Source: Sulfuritalea sp. (GTDB taxonomy: Bacteria > Pseudomonadota > Gammaproteobacteria > Burkholderiales > Rhodocyclaceae). From it: a DNA stretch of 13,041 bases. Position 1 is the stretch's first letter; every line of letters starts with the position of its first letter. The notes under the pieces are model-generated. The model saw only the letters and a list, made by a program, of their open reading frames with translations, ran no database searches and was not told where the DNA came from. The stretch is taken from positions 1-13,041 of the forward strand of contig JADJFK010000042.1 in assembly GCA_016708585.1 (NCBI GenBank). Reading direction: 5' to 3'. The translations under genes were made by a program, and so were the position numbers. Of this stretch, positions 7,061 to 13,041 are shown one piece after another.

Positions 7061-7815
7061 CCGATGCGCCCGTCGGGCGGCGTCAGCAGGGTCTTGAGCC
7101 GCGGGATGTCCACGATGCGGATGTGCTTTTGCTGCACCGAGATCAAGCCTTCGTCCTGGAAGCGCGAAAAGGCGCGGCTCACGGTTTCCAGCTTGAGTCC
7201 GAGATAGGAGCCGATTTCCTCGCGCGTCATGCGCAGGTGGAATTCGGCCGGGGAATAGCCGCGCGCGCTGAAGCGCTGCGAGAGGTTGAGCAGGAAGGCG
7301 GCCAGGCGCTCTTCGGCGCGCATGGTGCCGAGCAGCATCATGACGCCGTGGTCGCGCACGATCTCGCGGCTCATGACCTTGTGCAGGTGGTGCTGCAGCG
7401 AGTGGATTTCGCTGGAGAGCATCTCCAGTTCGGTGAAGGGGATCAGGCAGACTTCGCTGTCTTCCAGCGCCACCGCATTGCAGGTATGGGTTTCCGTGCT
7501 GATGCCGTCCATGCCGAGGATCTCGCCGGCCATCTGGAAACCCGTCACCTGGTCGCGGCCGTCTTCGGTCAGCACGTCGGTCTTGAAGAATCCCGAGCGG
7601 ACGGCAAAGATCGATTCGAAGGGATCGCCGGCGCGATACAGGAAGTGGCCGCGCTTCAGCTTGCGCCCGCCGCCGATCAGCTTGTCGAGTCGCCCCATGT
7701 CGACTTCCGACAAGCCGAAAGGCAGGCAAAGCTCGCGCAGGTTGCACTGTGAACAGGCAACCTTCAGCCCCGGGGTAATCAGGGGAATTACGTTTTGCTT
7801 GACGTTTGCATGCAC
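7057..7815 (-). CDS. fnr: FNR/ANR-type anaerobic transcriptional regulator
   Basis: A 252-residue Crp/Fnr regulator with all four cysteines needed for an oxygen-labile 4Fe-4S cluster: Cys21, Cys24 and Cys30 in CSQCNLRELC, and Cys112 in HTCNAV. The C-terminal helix-turn-helix has Glu210, Ser213 and Arg214 in LETVSR, almost the same numbering as E. coli FNR, so TTGAT half sites are expected. It is therefore likely the master regulator of the low-oxygen switch. The start is a GTG at 7815; the frame is closed by a stop at 7836-7834 and no better in-frame ATG exists near the cysteines, so the exact start is uncertain. Divergent from hemN, with an FNR box between them. If the box were a class II activator for this gene, transcription would start inside the coding region, so a repressing or autoregulatory role is more likely. 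Confidence 0.93.
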   Translation of the reverse strand: MHANVKQNVIPLITPGLKVACSQCNLRELCLPFGLSEVDMGRLDKLIGGGRKLKRGHFLYRAGDPFESIFAVRSGFFKTDVLTEDGRDQVTGFQMAGEILGMDGISTETHTCNAVALEDSEVCLIPFTELEMLSSEIHSLQHHLHKVMSREIVRDHGVMMLLGTMRAEERLAAFLLNLSQRFSARGYSPAEFHLRMTREEIGSYLGLKLETVSRAFSRFQDEGLISVQQKHIRIVDIPRLKTLLTPPDGRIG

Positions 7816-7846
7816 GCTGGATGCGCTACCCGTTCAAGGGACCTCG

Positions 7847-7860
7847 TTGACATTTATCAA
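7847..7860 (+). promoter_or_regulatory. FNR box between fnr and hemN
   Basis: TTGACATTTATCAA matches TTGAT-N4-ATCAA with one mismatch. Class II spacing on the plus strand predicts a -10 near 7883-7888 (CATCCT, three of six) and a start near 7895, which would leave a 46-base hemN leader. A slightly better hexamer, CATACT at 7890-7895, is too far for that geometry. Activation of hemN by FNR/ANR is well known in other proteobacteria, so this is the likely target. Confidence 0.7.
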
Positions 7861-7940
7861 CACAAATCGATTGCGATTGCGGCATCCTGCATACTCGGCG
7901 CAGTTGTGTCGTACTTGCCGCAATTTCCCACTTCAAACCC

Positions 7941-9329
7941 ATGGATTATCAGGAACTCATTTTCGATCCGCAGGTGATCCGGCGTTTTGACGTCAACGGT
8001 CCGCGCTACACGTCCTATCCGACCGCCGACCGCTTTGTCGAGGCTTTCGGTGCGGACGACTACATGCGTTGGCTCGGGAAACGGACCATAGGCGGCATTG
8101 GGCGACCGTTGTCATTATACGTCCACATACCTTTCTGCAACACGATCTGCTACTACTGCGCCTGCAACAAGATCATCACCAAGGATCACGGCCGCTCCGC
8201 CAAGTACATCAAGTACCTGGGCAAGGAAATCGCCATGCAGGAGGCGGCGCTGGACGGCAGCCGCGACGTGGTCCAGCTGCATTTCGGCGGCGGCACGCCG
8301 ACCTTCCTCAGCGACGACGAGATGCAGCGGCTGATGGAAATCATCCGCAGGCATTTTCGCCTGTTGCCCGGCGGCGAGTATTCGATCGAGGTCGATCCGC
8401 GCAAGGTCGACCGCCACAACGTCCGCCTCCTCGGCGAACTGGGCTTCAACCGCATGAGCGTCGGCGTCCAGGATTTTTCGCCGGAAGTGCAGGTCGCCGT
8501 CAATCGCGTGCAGAGCCTCGAAGAAACCAAGCTGGTGATCGACTCGGCCCGCGAGTTCGGCTTCAAGGGCATCTCGGTGGACCTGATCTACGGCCTGCCG
8601 AAGCAGAACGTGATCAGTTTCAACCATACGCTCGACGAGGTCATCAAGCTCGACCCGGACCGCCTCTCGATCTACAACTACGCCCACCTGCCCAGCCTCG
8701 CCAAGCCGCAGCGGCGCATCAACGAGGCCGACCTGCCGACGGCCGATGCGCGCCTGCAGATCCTGCAACTGGCGATCCGCCGCCTGACCGACGCCGGCTA
8801 CGTCTTCATCGGCATGGACCACTTCGCCAAGCCCGACGACGAACTTGCGGTGGCCCAGCGCCAGGGGCGCCTGCACCGCAACTTCCAGGGCTATTCCACG
8901 CACGCCGAGGCCGACCTGATGGCCTTCGGCGTCTCCGCCATCGGCAAGGTCGGCCCCAGCTACTGCCAGAACGTGCGCACGCTGGACGAGTACTACGACA
9001 GCCTCGACCAGGGCGTGCTGCCGATCTTCCGCGGCATCGAGCTGAATGCCGACGACCTCCTGCGCCGCAGCATCATCCAGGCGCTGATGTGCCATTTCGA
9101 GTTGTCCATCGAATCCATCGAGATCGCCCACCTGATCGACTTCAAGTCCTATTTCGCCACCGAGCTGGACGACCTGCGCGAAATGGAAAAGGGCGGCCTG
9201 CTGACCATCGACGACCAGTGGATCAGCGTCGAGCCGCGCGGGCGCCTGCTGGTGCGCGCCATCGCCATGGCGTTCGACAAGTACCTGCGCACCGACCGCG
9301 AGCGGGTGCGGTATTCCAAAGTGATATAG
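7941..9329 (+). CDS. hemN: Oxygen-independent coproporphyrinogen III dehydrogenase
   Basis: A 462-residue radical SAM enzyme that decarboxylates two propionates of coproporphyrinogen III to make protoporphyrinogen IX without oxygen, in the cytoplasm. The cluster motif is CNTICYYCAC (Cys66, Cys70, Cys73, Cys75), the CxxxCxxCxC form diagnostic of true HemN rather than HemW-type relatives. The next motifs are HFGGGTP, EVDPRK, GVQDF and YGLPKQ, and a C-terminal HemN domain follows. Its length is close to E. coli HemN (457). The ATG at 7941 gives the expected N-terminus RFDVNGPRYTSYPTADRF, but there is no purine-rich Shine-Dalgarno before it. An FNR box 80 bases upstream fits anaerobic induction. 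It supplies haem when oxygen is scarce, which the neighbouring respiratory and NO proteins would need. Confidence 0.96.
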   Translation: MDYQELIFDPQVIRRFDVNGPRYTSYPTADRFVEAFGADDYMRWLGKRTIGGIGRPLSLYVHIPFCNTICYYCACNKIITKDHGRSAKYIKYLGKEIAMQEAALDGSRDVVQLHFGGGTPTFLSDDEMQRLMEIIRRHFRLLPGGEYSIEVDPRKVDRHNVRLLGELGFNRMSVGVQDFSPEVQVAVNRVQSLEETKLVIDSAREFGFKGISVDLIYGLPKQNVISFNHTLDEVIKLDPDRLSIYNYAHLPSLAKPQRRINEADLPTADARLQILQLAIRRLTDAGYVFIGMDHFAKPDDELAVAQRQGRLHRNFQGYSTHAEADLMAFGVSAIGKVGPSYCQNVRTLDEYYDSLDQGVLPIFRGIELNADDLLRRSIIQALMCHFELSIESIEIAHLIDFKSYFATELDDLREMEKGGLLTIDDQWISVEPRGRLLVRAIAMAFDKYLRTDRERVRYSKVI

Positions 9330-9362
9330 CGGCGCGGCGCCGTGTCGCCAGCGCCGACTTTT
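9330..9362 (+). terminator. Possible intrinsic terminator after hemN
   Basis: Directly after the hemN stop, CGGCGCGGCG (9330-9339) pairs with CGCC (9346-9349) and GCGCCG (9351-9356), with one bulged A and a CCGTGT loop. ACTTTT follows. The stem is strong but the T run is only four long, so termination may be partial. It ends 12 bases before the next gene's ATG. Confidence 0.45.
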
Positions 9363-9373
9363 GCCATCGCCTG

Positions 9374-10090
9374 ATGCCCGATAGCGGATTCCTTGCCGTG
9401 TTCCTCGTCGGCCTGCTCGGCGGCGTGCATTGCGCCGGCATGTGCGGCGGCATCGTCTCCGCCCTGGCCCTCCAGATGCCCGGCAAATCCGCCGCCGGCG
9501 GCGCGGCCTGGACCATCCACCTTGCCTACAACCTCGGCCGCATCGGCAGCTATGCCGTGGCCGGCGCCCTGATGGGCGCGCTGGGCAGCCTCGGCCTGCT
9601 GCTCGACAAGGCGCTGCCGGTGCAATTGGCGCTGTACGTCGCCGCCAACCTGATGATGGTCGCGCTCGGCCTGTATCTCACCGGCATCAGCGGCGCGCTG
9701 GCCTTCACCGAGCGGGCCGGGCAATGGCTGTGGCGCCGCATCCAGCCGGCGACCCGAAGTTTCCTGCCGGTGCGCGGCCCGGCCCAGGCCTTTCCGCTCG
9801 GCCTGCTCTGGGGCTGGCTGCCCTGCGGCCTGGTCTACAGCGTGCTGGCCATGGCACTGCTGACCGGCAGCGCCACGCGGGGCGCGGCGACATTGCTGGC
9901 CTTCGGCCTTGGCACACTGCCCAACCTGATGCTGGCCGGATTGCTGCTGGCGCGTTTTCGCAGTGTGATCCAGGGACGCGCGCTGCGCCTTGGCGCCGGC
10001 CTGCTGGTGCTGGGCTTCGGCGTGTATGGGCTGCTCAATGCGGCGACGCTGGGCGGCAAGCTTTGGCAGGGCGTGGTCTTGCGCGGTTGA
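9374..10090 (+). CDS. Sulfite exporter TauE/SafE family (DsbD_2-like) membrane protein
   Basis: A 238-residue membrane protein with about six helices. It begins with GLLGGVHCAGMCGGI (His19, Cys20, Cys24), the signature of the TauE/SafE-like subfamily related to the DsbD/UreH membrane domain, and has WLPCGLVYSVL around Cys151. The paired cysteines in membrane helices suggest thiol or metal chemistry, but the substrate is unknown and sulfite export is only a family label. In pseudomonads a relative sits with anr, hemN and the cbb3 oxidase maturation ATPase ccoI, so a link to copper or cytochrome oxidase assembly is a fair inference. The ATG at 9374 has no clear Shine-Dalgarno and follows the hemN hairpin. 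A 134-base gap separates it from copA. Confidence 0.85.
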   Translation: MPDSGFLAVFLVGLLGGVHCAGMCGGIVSALALQMPGKSAAGGAAWTIHLAYNLGRIGSYAVAGALMGALGSLGLLLDKALPVQLALYVAANLMMVALGLYLTGISGALAFTERAGQWLWRRIQPATRSFLPVRGPAQAFPLGLLWGWLPCGLVYSVLAMALLTGSATRGAATLLAFGLGTLPNLMLAGLLLARFRSVIQGRALRLGAGLLVLGFGVYGLLNAATLGGKLWQGVVLRG

Positions 10091-10135
10091 ATAGTCAGGG
10101 CCTGAGGGCGGGAAGCAGCGCCACCTCCGAGGGGA

Positions 10136-10188
10136 GCGCGGCTGGCCGCGCCGGCCTTGGCCGCGCCATGCGGCGCGCGCCGCCGCAT
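10136..10188. repeat. GC-rich stacked palindromes upstream of copA
   Basis: Two hairpins lie in the gap between the TauE-like gene and copA. The first pairs GCGCGGC (10136-10142) with GCCGCGC (10145-10151) around a 2-base loop, which is tight. The second pairs ATGCGGCG (10168-10175) with CGCCGCAT (10181-10188) around CGCGC. TGGCCGCGCC also occurs twice directly (10143-10152 and 10158-10167). There is no T run, so this is at best a weak terminator; it may instead shape the copA leader. No CueR-type operator was found. Confidence 0.5.
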
Positions 10189-10224
10189 AATCAGCATTCC
10201 CTAATACTTGAACGGAAAGTCCGG

Positions 10225-12438
10225 ATGAACGCGCCGCAGGATTCCGCCGCCGGCAATTGCGACACCGTCGAACTGGCGCTGGGCGGCATGACCTGTGCCG
10301 CCTGCGCGGCGCGCATCGAAAAGCAGTTGAACAAGCTGCCCGGCGTCGAGGCGGCGGTCAACTTCGCCGCCGAGCGCGCCCACGTGCGCTACGCGCCGGG
10401 CGATGTCGACGTCGAGCGCCTGATTGCCACGGTGGTCAAGACCGGATTCAGCGCCGACATTTCCACGGCCGACACGCGCAGCGAAGAGAAGGCCAGAAAG
10501 CTCGCCATCTACCATGACGAACTGCGCCGCTTCTGGATATCCGCCGCGCTGACCCTGCCGCTGGTGGCGCAGATGGCCTTCATGTTCGGCGCCGACACCC
10601 ATGACGACGTGCTCCCGCGCTGGCTGCAACTGCTGCTGGCGACGCCGGTACAGTTCTGGATCGGCTGGCGCTTCTACGTCGGCGGCTTCAACGCCATCCG
10701 CGGCGGCGCCGGCAACATGGACGTGCTGGTGGCGCTGGGCACCAGCATGGCCTGGGCCTACAGCGTCGTCGTCACGGCCTGGAACCTGCACCACCAGCAC
10801 GTGTATTTCGAAGCCTCGGCCACGGTCATCACGCTGGTGCTGCTGGGCAAGATCCTCGAGGCGCGGGCCAAGGCCGGGACCTCGGCCGCAATCGAGGCGC
10901 TGGCGAAACTGCAGCCGCAGACGGCCCGCATCGAGCGGCGAATTGGCGATATCACCGAACTGGTCGACGTGCCGGTGGCGACGCTGATCCCGGGCGACGT
11001 GTTCGTGGTTCGCGCCGGCGAGGCGATGCCGGTCGATGGCGCGGTCATCGAAGGCGCATCCTCGGCCGACGAAGCCATGCTGACCGGCGAGAGCCTGCCG
11101 GTGGCGAAGGCCGCCGGCGACAAGGTGTTCGCCGCCACCATCAACGGCGACGGCCTGCTGCGCTGCCGCGCCACCGGCGTCGGCAGCCACACCCTGCTGG
11201 CCGGGATCATCCGCCTGGTGGAGCAAGCGCAGGGCTCCAAGGCGCCGGTGCAACGCCTGGCCGACAGGGTGGCGGCGATCTTCGTCCCCGTCGTCGTGGC
11301 GATCGCGCTGGCGACCTTCGTCGCCTGGTGGGCGCTGGCCGGCGATTTCACCCAGGCCATGGTCAATGCCGTGGCGGTGCTGGTGATCGCCTGCCCCTGC
11401 GCGCTGGGCCTGGCGACGCCGACCGCGATCATGGTCGGCACCGGGCAGGGCGCCCGCGCCGGCGTGCTGATCCGCAATGCGGTGGCGCTGGAGCTTGCGC
11501 AGAAACTCAAGGTGCTGGTGGTGGACAAGACCGGCACCCTGACCGAGGGCCGGCCGGTGGTGACCGACATCGTAAAAGTCGGCGCTGGCGACACGGCGAC
11601 TCTCTTGCGCCTGGCGGCCAGCCTCGAGCAGGGCTCGGCGCATCCGCTGGCCGCCGCGATCGTGGCGCGGGCGAAAACCGACAGGCTGGCGCTGGCTGTC
11701 CCGCAAAACGTGGTGGCCACGGCCGGACGGGGCCTGGCCGGCGAGGTCGACGGCCGTCGGGTACAACTCGGGTCCGTGACCTGGATGCAGGAGCAGGGCC
11801 ATGCCGCAGCCGGAGCCGAGGCTCTGGCGCAGGCCGGCCGCAGCGTGGTTGCGGTGGTGGCCGACGACGTCCTGCTCGGCGTCATCGGCATTGCCGATCC
11901 GCTGCGCGCCACGTCGCGCGCCGCGGTGGCGCGCCTCGACCGGCTCGGCGTCGAAGTCGTCATGCTCACCGGCGACAATGCCGGCACGGCACGGGCGGTC
12001 GCCCATGAAGCCGGCATCGAACTTTTCGAGGCCGAGGTCCTGCCCGGCGACAAGGCGGCGGCGGTGAACAAGCTCAAGGGCGCCGGCCGCCTGGTCGGCA
12101 TGGCCGGCGACGGCATCAACGACGCACCGGCGCTGGCCGCGGCCGACGTCAGCTTCGCCATGGCGGCGGGGTCCGACGTGGCGATGCAGGCCGCCGACAT
12201 CACCCTGATGCGCGACGACCTCGGCAGCGTGGCCGATGCGATCTCGCTGTCGCGCGCCACCTTGGCCAAGATCCGGCAGAATCTGTTCTTCGCCTTCATC
12301 TACAACGTGCTCGGCATCCCGCTCGCGGCGCTGGGCATGTTGAACCCCGTCATCGCCGGCGCGGCGATGGCGGCCAGCTCGGTCTCGGTGGTGAGCAACT
12401 CGCTGCTGCTGCGCCGGTGGCAACCCAACAAGGATTGA
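10225..12438 (+). CDS. copA: Cu(I)-exporting P1B-type ATPase CopA
   Basis: A 737-residue inner-membrane pump that uses ATP to export cytosolic Cu(I). In order it has one N-terminal metal-binding domain with GMTCAAC (Cys24, Cys27), the actuator motif TGES (287-290), the membrane copper site CPC (390-392), the phosphorylation site DKTGT (Asp434), the HP motif SAHPLA (His473) and the hinge GDGIND (628-633). The helix 7 YN (693-694) and helix 8 MAASS (715-719) motifs define Cu(I) export type P1B-1. The gap of 44 from CPC to DKTGT equals that in Archaeoglobus CopA. The ATG at 10225 has GGAAAG about 6 bases upstream and starts just before the metal-binding domain. copZ follows 4 bases later. A CcoI/FixI role in cbb3 oxidase assembly is less likely, given these signatures and the linked chaperone. 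Confidence 0.95.
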   Translation: MNAPQDSAAGNCDTVELALGGMTCAACAARIEKQLNKLPGVEAAVNFAAERAHVRYAPGDVDVERLIATVVKTGFSADISTADTRSEEKARKLAIYHDELRRFWISAALTLPLVAQMAFMFGADTHDDVLPRWLQLLLATPVQFWIGWRFYVGGFNAIRGGAGNMDVLVALGTSMAWAYSVVVTAWNLHHQHVYFEASATVITLVLLGKILEARAKAGTSAAIEALAKLQPQTARIERRIGDITELVDVPVATLIPGDVFVVRAGEAMPVDGAVIEGASSADEAMLTGESLPVAKAAGDKVFAATINGDGLLRCRATGVGSHTLLAGIIRLVEQAQGSKAPVQRLADRVAAIFVPVVVAIALATFVAWWALAGDFTQAMVNAVAVLVIACPCALGLATPTAIMVGTGQGARAGVLIRNAVALELAQKLKVLVVDKTGTLTEGRPVVTDIVKVGAGDTATLLRLAASLEQGSAHPLAAAIVARAKTDRLALAVPQNVVATAGRGLAGEVDGRRVQLGSVTWMQEQGHAAAGAEALAQAGRSVVAVVADDVLLGVIGIADPLRATSRAAVARLDRLGVEVVMLTGDNAGTARAVAHEAGIELFEAEVLPGDKAAAVNKLKGAGRLVGMAGDGINDAPALAAADVSFAMAAGSDVAMQAADITLMRDDLGSVADAISLSRATLAKIRQNLFFAFIYNVLGIPLAALGMLNPVIAGAAMAASSVSVVSNSLLLRRWQPNKD

Positions 12439-12442
12439 TGAC

Positions 12443-12649
12443 ATGGAAACGACGACAATCAAGGTGGACGGCATGTCCTGCGGCGGCTGCGTGAAAAGCG
12501 TGACCGGCGTGCTCACCGCGCTCGACGGCGTGGCGAAGGCGGATGTCTCGCTGGAACAGAAGCAGGCGGTGGTTGAATTCGATGCCGCGAAAGTGACGCG
12601 CGATCAGCTCAAGGCCGCGATCGAGGACGCCGGCTTCGACGCCGGTTAA
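12443..12649 (+). CDS. copZ: Copper chaperone CopZ-like HMA protein
   Basis: A 68-residue protein that is a single heavy-metal-associated domain. The metal site is GMSCGGC (Cys13, Cys16), and the end LKAAIEDAGFDAG is the usual last helix. It would carry Cu(I) in the cytoplasm and hand it to the metal-binding domain or entry site of CopA. It starts 4 bases after the copA stop with AAGGA about 8 bases upstream, so the two are one operon and are probably made together. MSCGGC with Gly-Gly between the cysteines is common in CopZ-like proteins; mercury or other soft metals cannot be excluded from sequence alone. Confidence 0.93.
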   Translation: METTTIKVDGMSCGGCVKSVTGVLTALDGVAKADVSLEQKQAVVEFDAAKVTRDQLKAAIEDAGFDAG

Positions 12650-12664
12650 CAGGCGGGCGGCGTC
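12638..12664. terminator. Inverted repeat spanning the convergent stops
   Basis: GACGCCG (12638-12644) pairs with CGGCGTC (12658-12664) around a 13-base loop, covering the end of copZ and the stop of the opposite gene. It could act as a shared, two-way transcription end point, but no T run is present on either strand. Confidence 0.3.
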
Positions 12665-12977
12665 AGGAGTTCGCGCTGCCCACGTCCTGGAAGCAGCGTT
12701 CGCAGGTCGTCGAACCCTCGCGCACGACATGGCCGTACTCCCGGCACTGTCGCGCCAGCGCGAACAGGGCGAATGCGGGCCGTTTCAAGGCCAGCACGAC
12801 GATCAACAGCGTGCCCGCGATGAACGGGAACTGTTCGCCCGTGGCGCCTCCCATCCATCGCATCGTGTAGGGCTGCAACAGGGATGCGGCGAGGATGATC
12901 AGGCCCGAGCCGATCACGAACACCGTGTTGGCGAAGTGTTTGGCCTTGTCTTCAAGTTCCTGTTTCGATGGCGTCAC
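12663..12977 (-). CDS. Small two-helix membrane protein with C-terminal CxxC
   Basis: I do not recognise this family. The likely start is a GTG at 12977 with GGAG 6 bases upstream; a TTG at 13010 would add eleven residues without better support. From the GTG it is 104 residues. A short charged N-terminus is followed by a helix (NTVFVIGSGLIILAASLL) and a second helix (FPFIAGTLLIVVLALKRP). A cytoplasmic-type tail with ARQCREYGHVV and TTCERCFQDV follows. The three cysteines, two of them as CxxC, could bind a metal or form a disulfide. It is convergent with copZ, with only 13 bases between the genes. Bases 12978-13041 upstream hold its presumed promoter, but I see no convincing one. Confidence 0.65.
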   Translation of the reverse strand: MTPSKQELEDKAKHFANTVFVIGSGLIILAASLLQPYTMRWMGGATGEQFPFIAGTLLIVVLALKRPAFALFALARQCREYGHVVREGSTTCERCFQDVGSANS

Positions 12978-13041
12978 GGCGGCTCCGTTGCAATGGGGTG
13001 AGGGTGGCAAACCAAGCCGCGCAGTTTAGCGCCGGTCGGCA

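Noticed and set aside
7861..7882. Short repeat CGATTGCGATTGCGG as a regulatory direct repeat
   Set aside because: Only two imperfect 6-7 base units; easily chance.
8115..9131. 338-codon minus-strand open frame opposite hemN
   Set aside because: Lies within hemN, with no motif of its own and no start signal.
10225..12438. CcoI/FixI oxidase-maturation ATPase
   Set aside because: The YN and MxxSS motifs in the last helices and the linked CopZ gene fit CopA export pumps better, despite the fnr-hemN neighbourhood.
10201..12516. 771-codon open frame on the minus strand opposite copA and copZ
   Set aside because: It mirrors the strongly conserved CopA frame, is rich in Arg, His and Gly with no recognisable domain, and arises from the GC-rich codon pattern.

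Overview
The window reads as high-GC chromosomal DNA of a facultatively anaerobic or denitrifying, PHA-forming betaproteobacterium. A Rhodocyclales-type organism is my best guess. This rests on the class I PHA synthase, the FNR plus DNR regulator pair, NnrS, HemN and the style of the proteins; no rRNA or other phylogenetic marker is present. Genes are tightly packed. No tRNA, rRNA, IS element, integrase or CRISPR array was recognised, and no stretch over 300 bases lacks a gene.

Left part (1-2603). A leftward pair, a universal stress protein (267-710) followed by a hemerythrin-like protein that runs off the window edge (1-243), diverges from a class I poly(3-hydroxyalkanoate) synthase gene (872-2603). 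A TTGAT-N4-GTCAA FNR/DNR-type site lies between them. As written, phaC is broken by two single-base losses in C and G runs; restoring them gives a full-length 577-residue enzyme with a complete Cys-Asp-His triad.

Middle part (2688-7060): a nitric oxide or nitrosative stress cluster. A perfectly palindromic FNR/DNR-type box with a well-placed -10 precedes hemerythrin, a DUF2249 protein and a multi-pass membrane protein resembling the NnrS / heme-copper oxidase fold. Facing it is a DNR-like Crp/Fnr regulator, and divergent from that regulator are nnrS and a SirB2-family membrane protein. Di-iron protein, DUF2249, NnrS and DNR together suggest sensing and handling of NO at low oxygen.

Right part (7057-12649): an anaerobic regulation, haem and copper block. 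A four-cysteine FNR/ANR regulator (leftward) is divergent from hemN (oxygen-independent coproporphyrinogen III dehydrogenase), with another FNR box between them. Then follow a TauE/SafE (DsbD_2-like) membrane protein, the Cu(I)-exporting ATPase CopA and a CopZ-type chaperone. The order resembles the anr-hemN-...-ccoI neighbourhood of pseudomonads, but the ATPase here has CopA export signatures. A small leftward two-helix membrane protein with a terminal CxxC (12663-12977) closes the window.

Overall, three FNR-type sites and two FNR-family regulators lie among genes for haem synthesis, NO handling, stress and copper, consistent with a regulon for low-oxygen, nitrogen-oxide respiring life.
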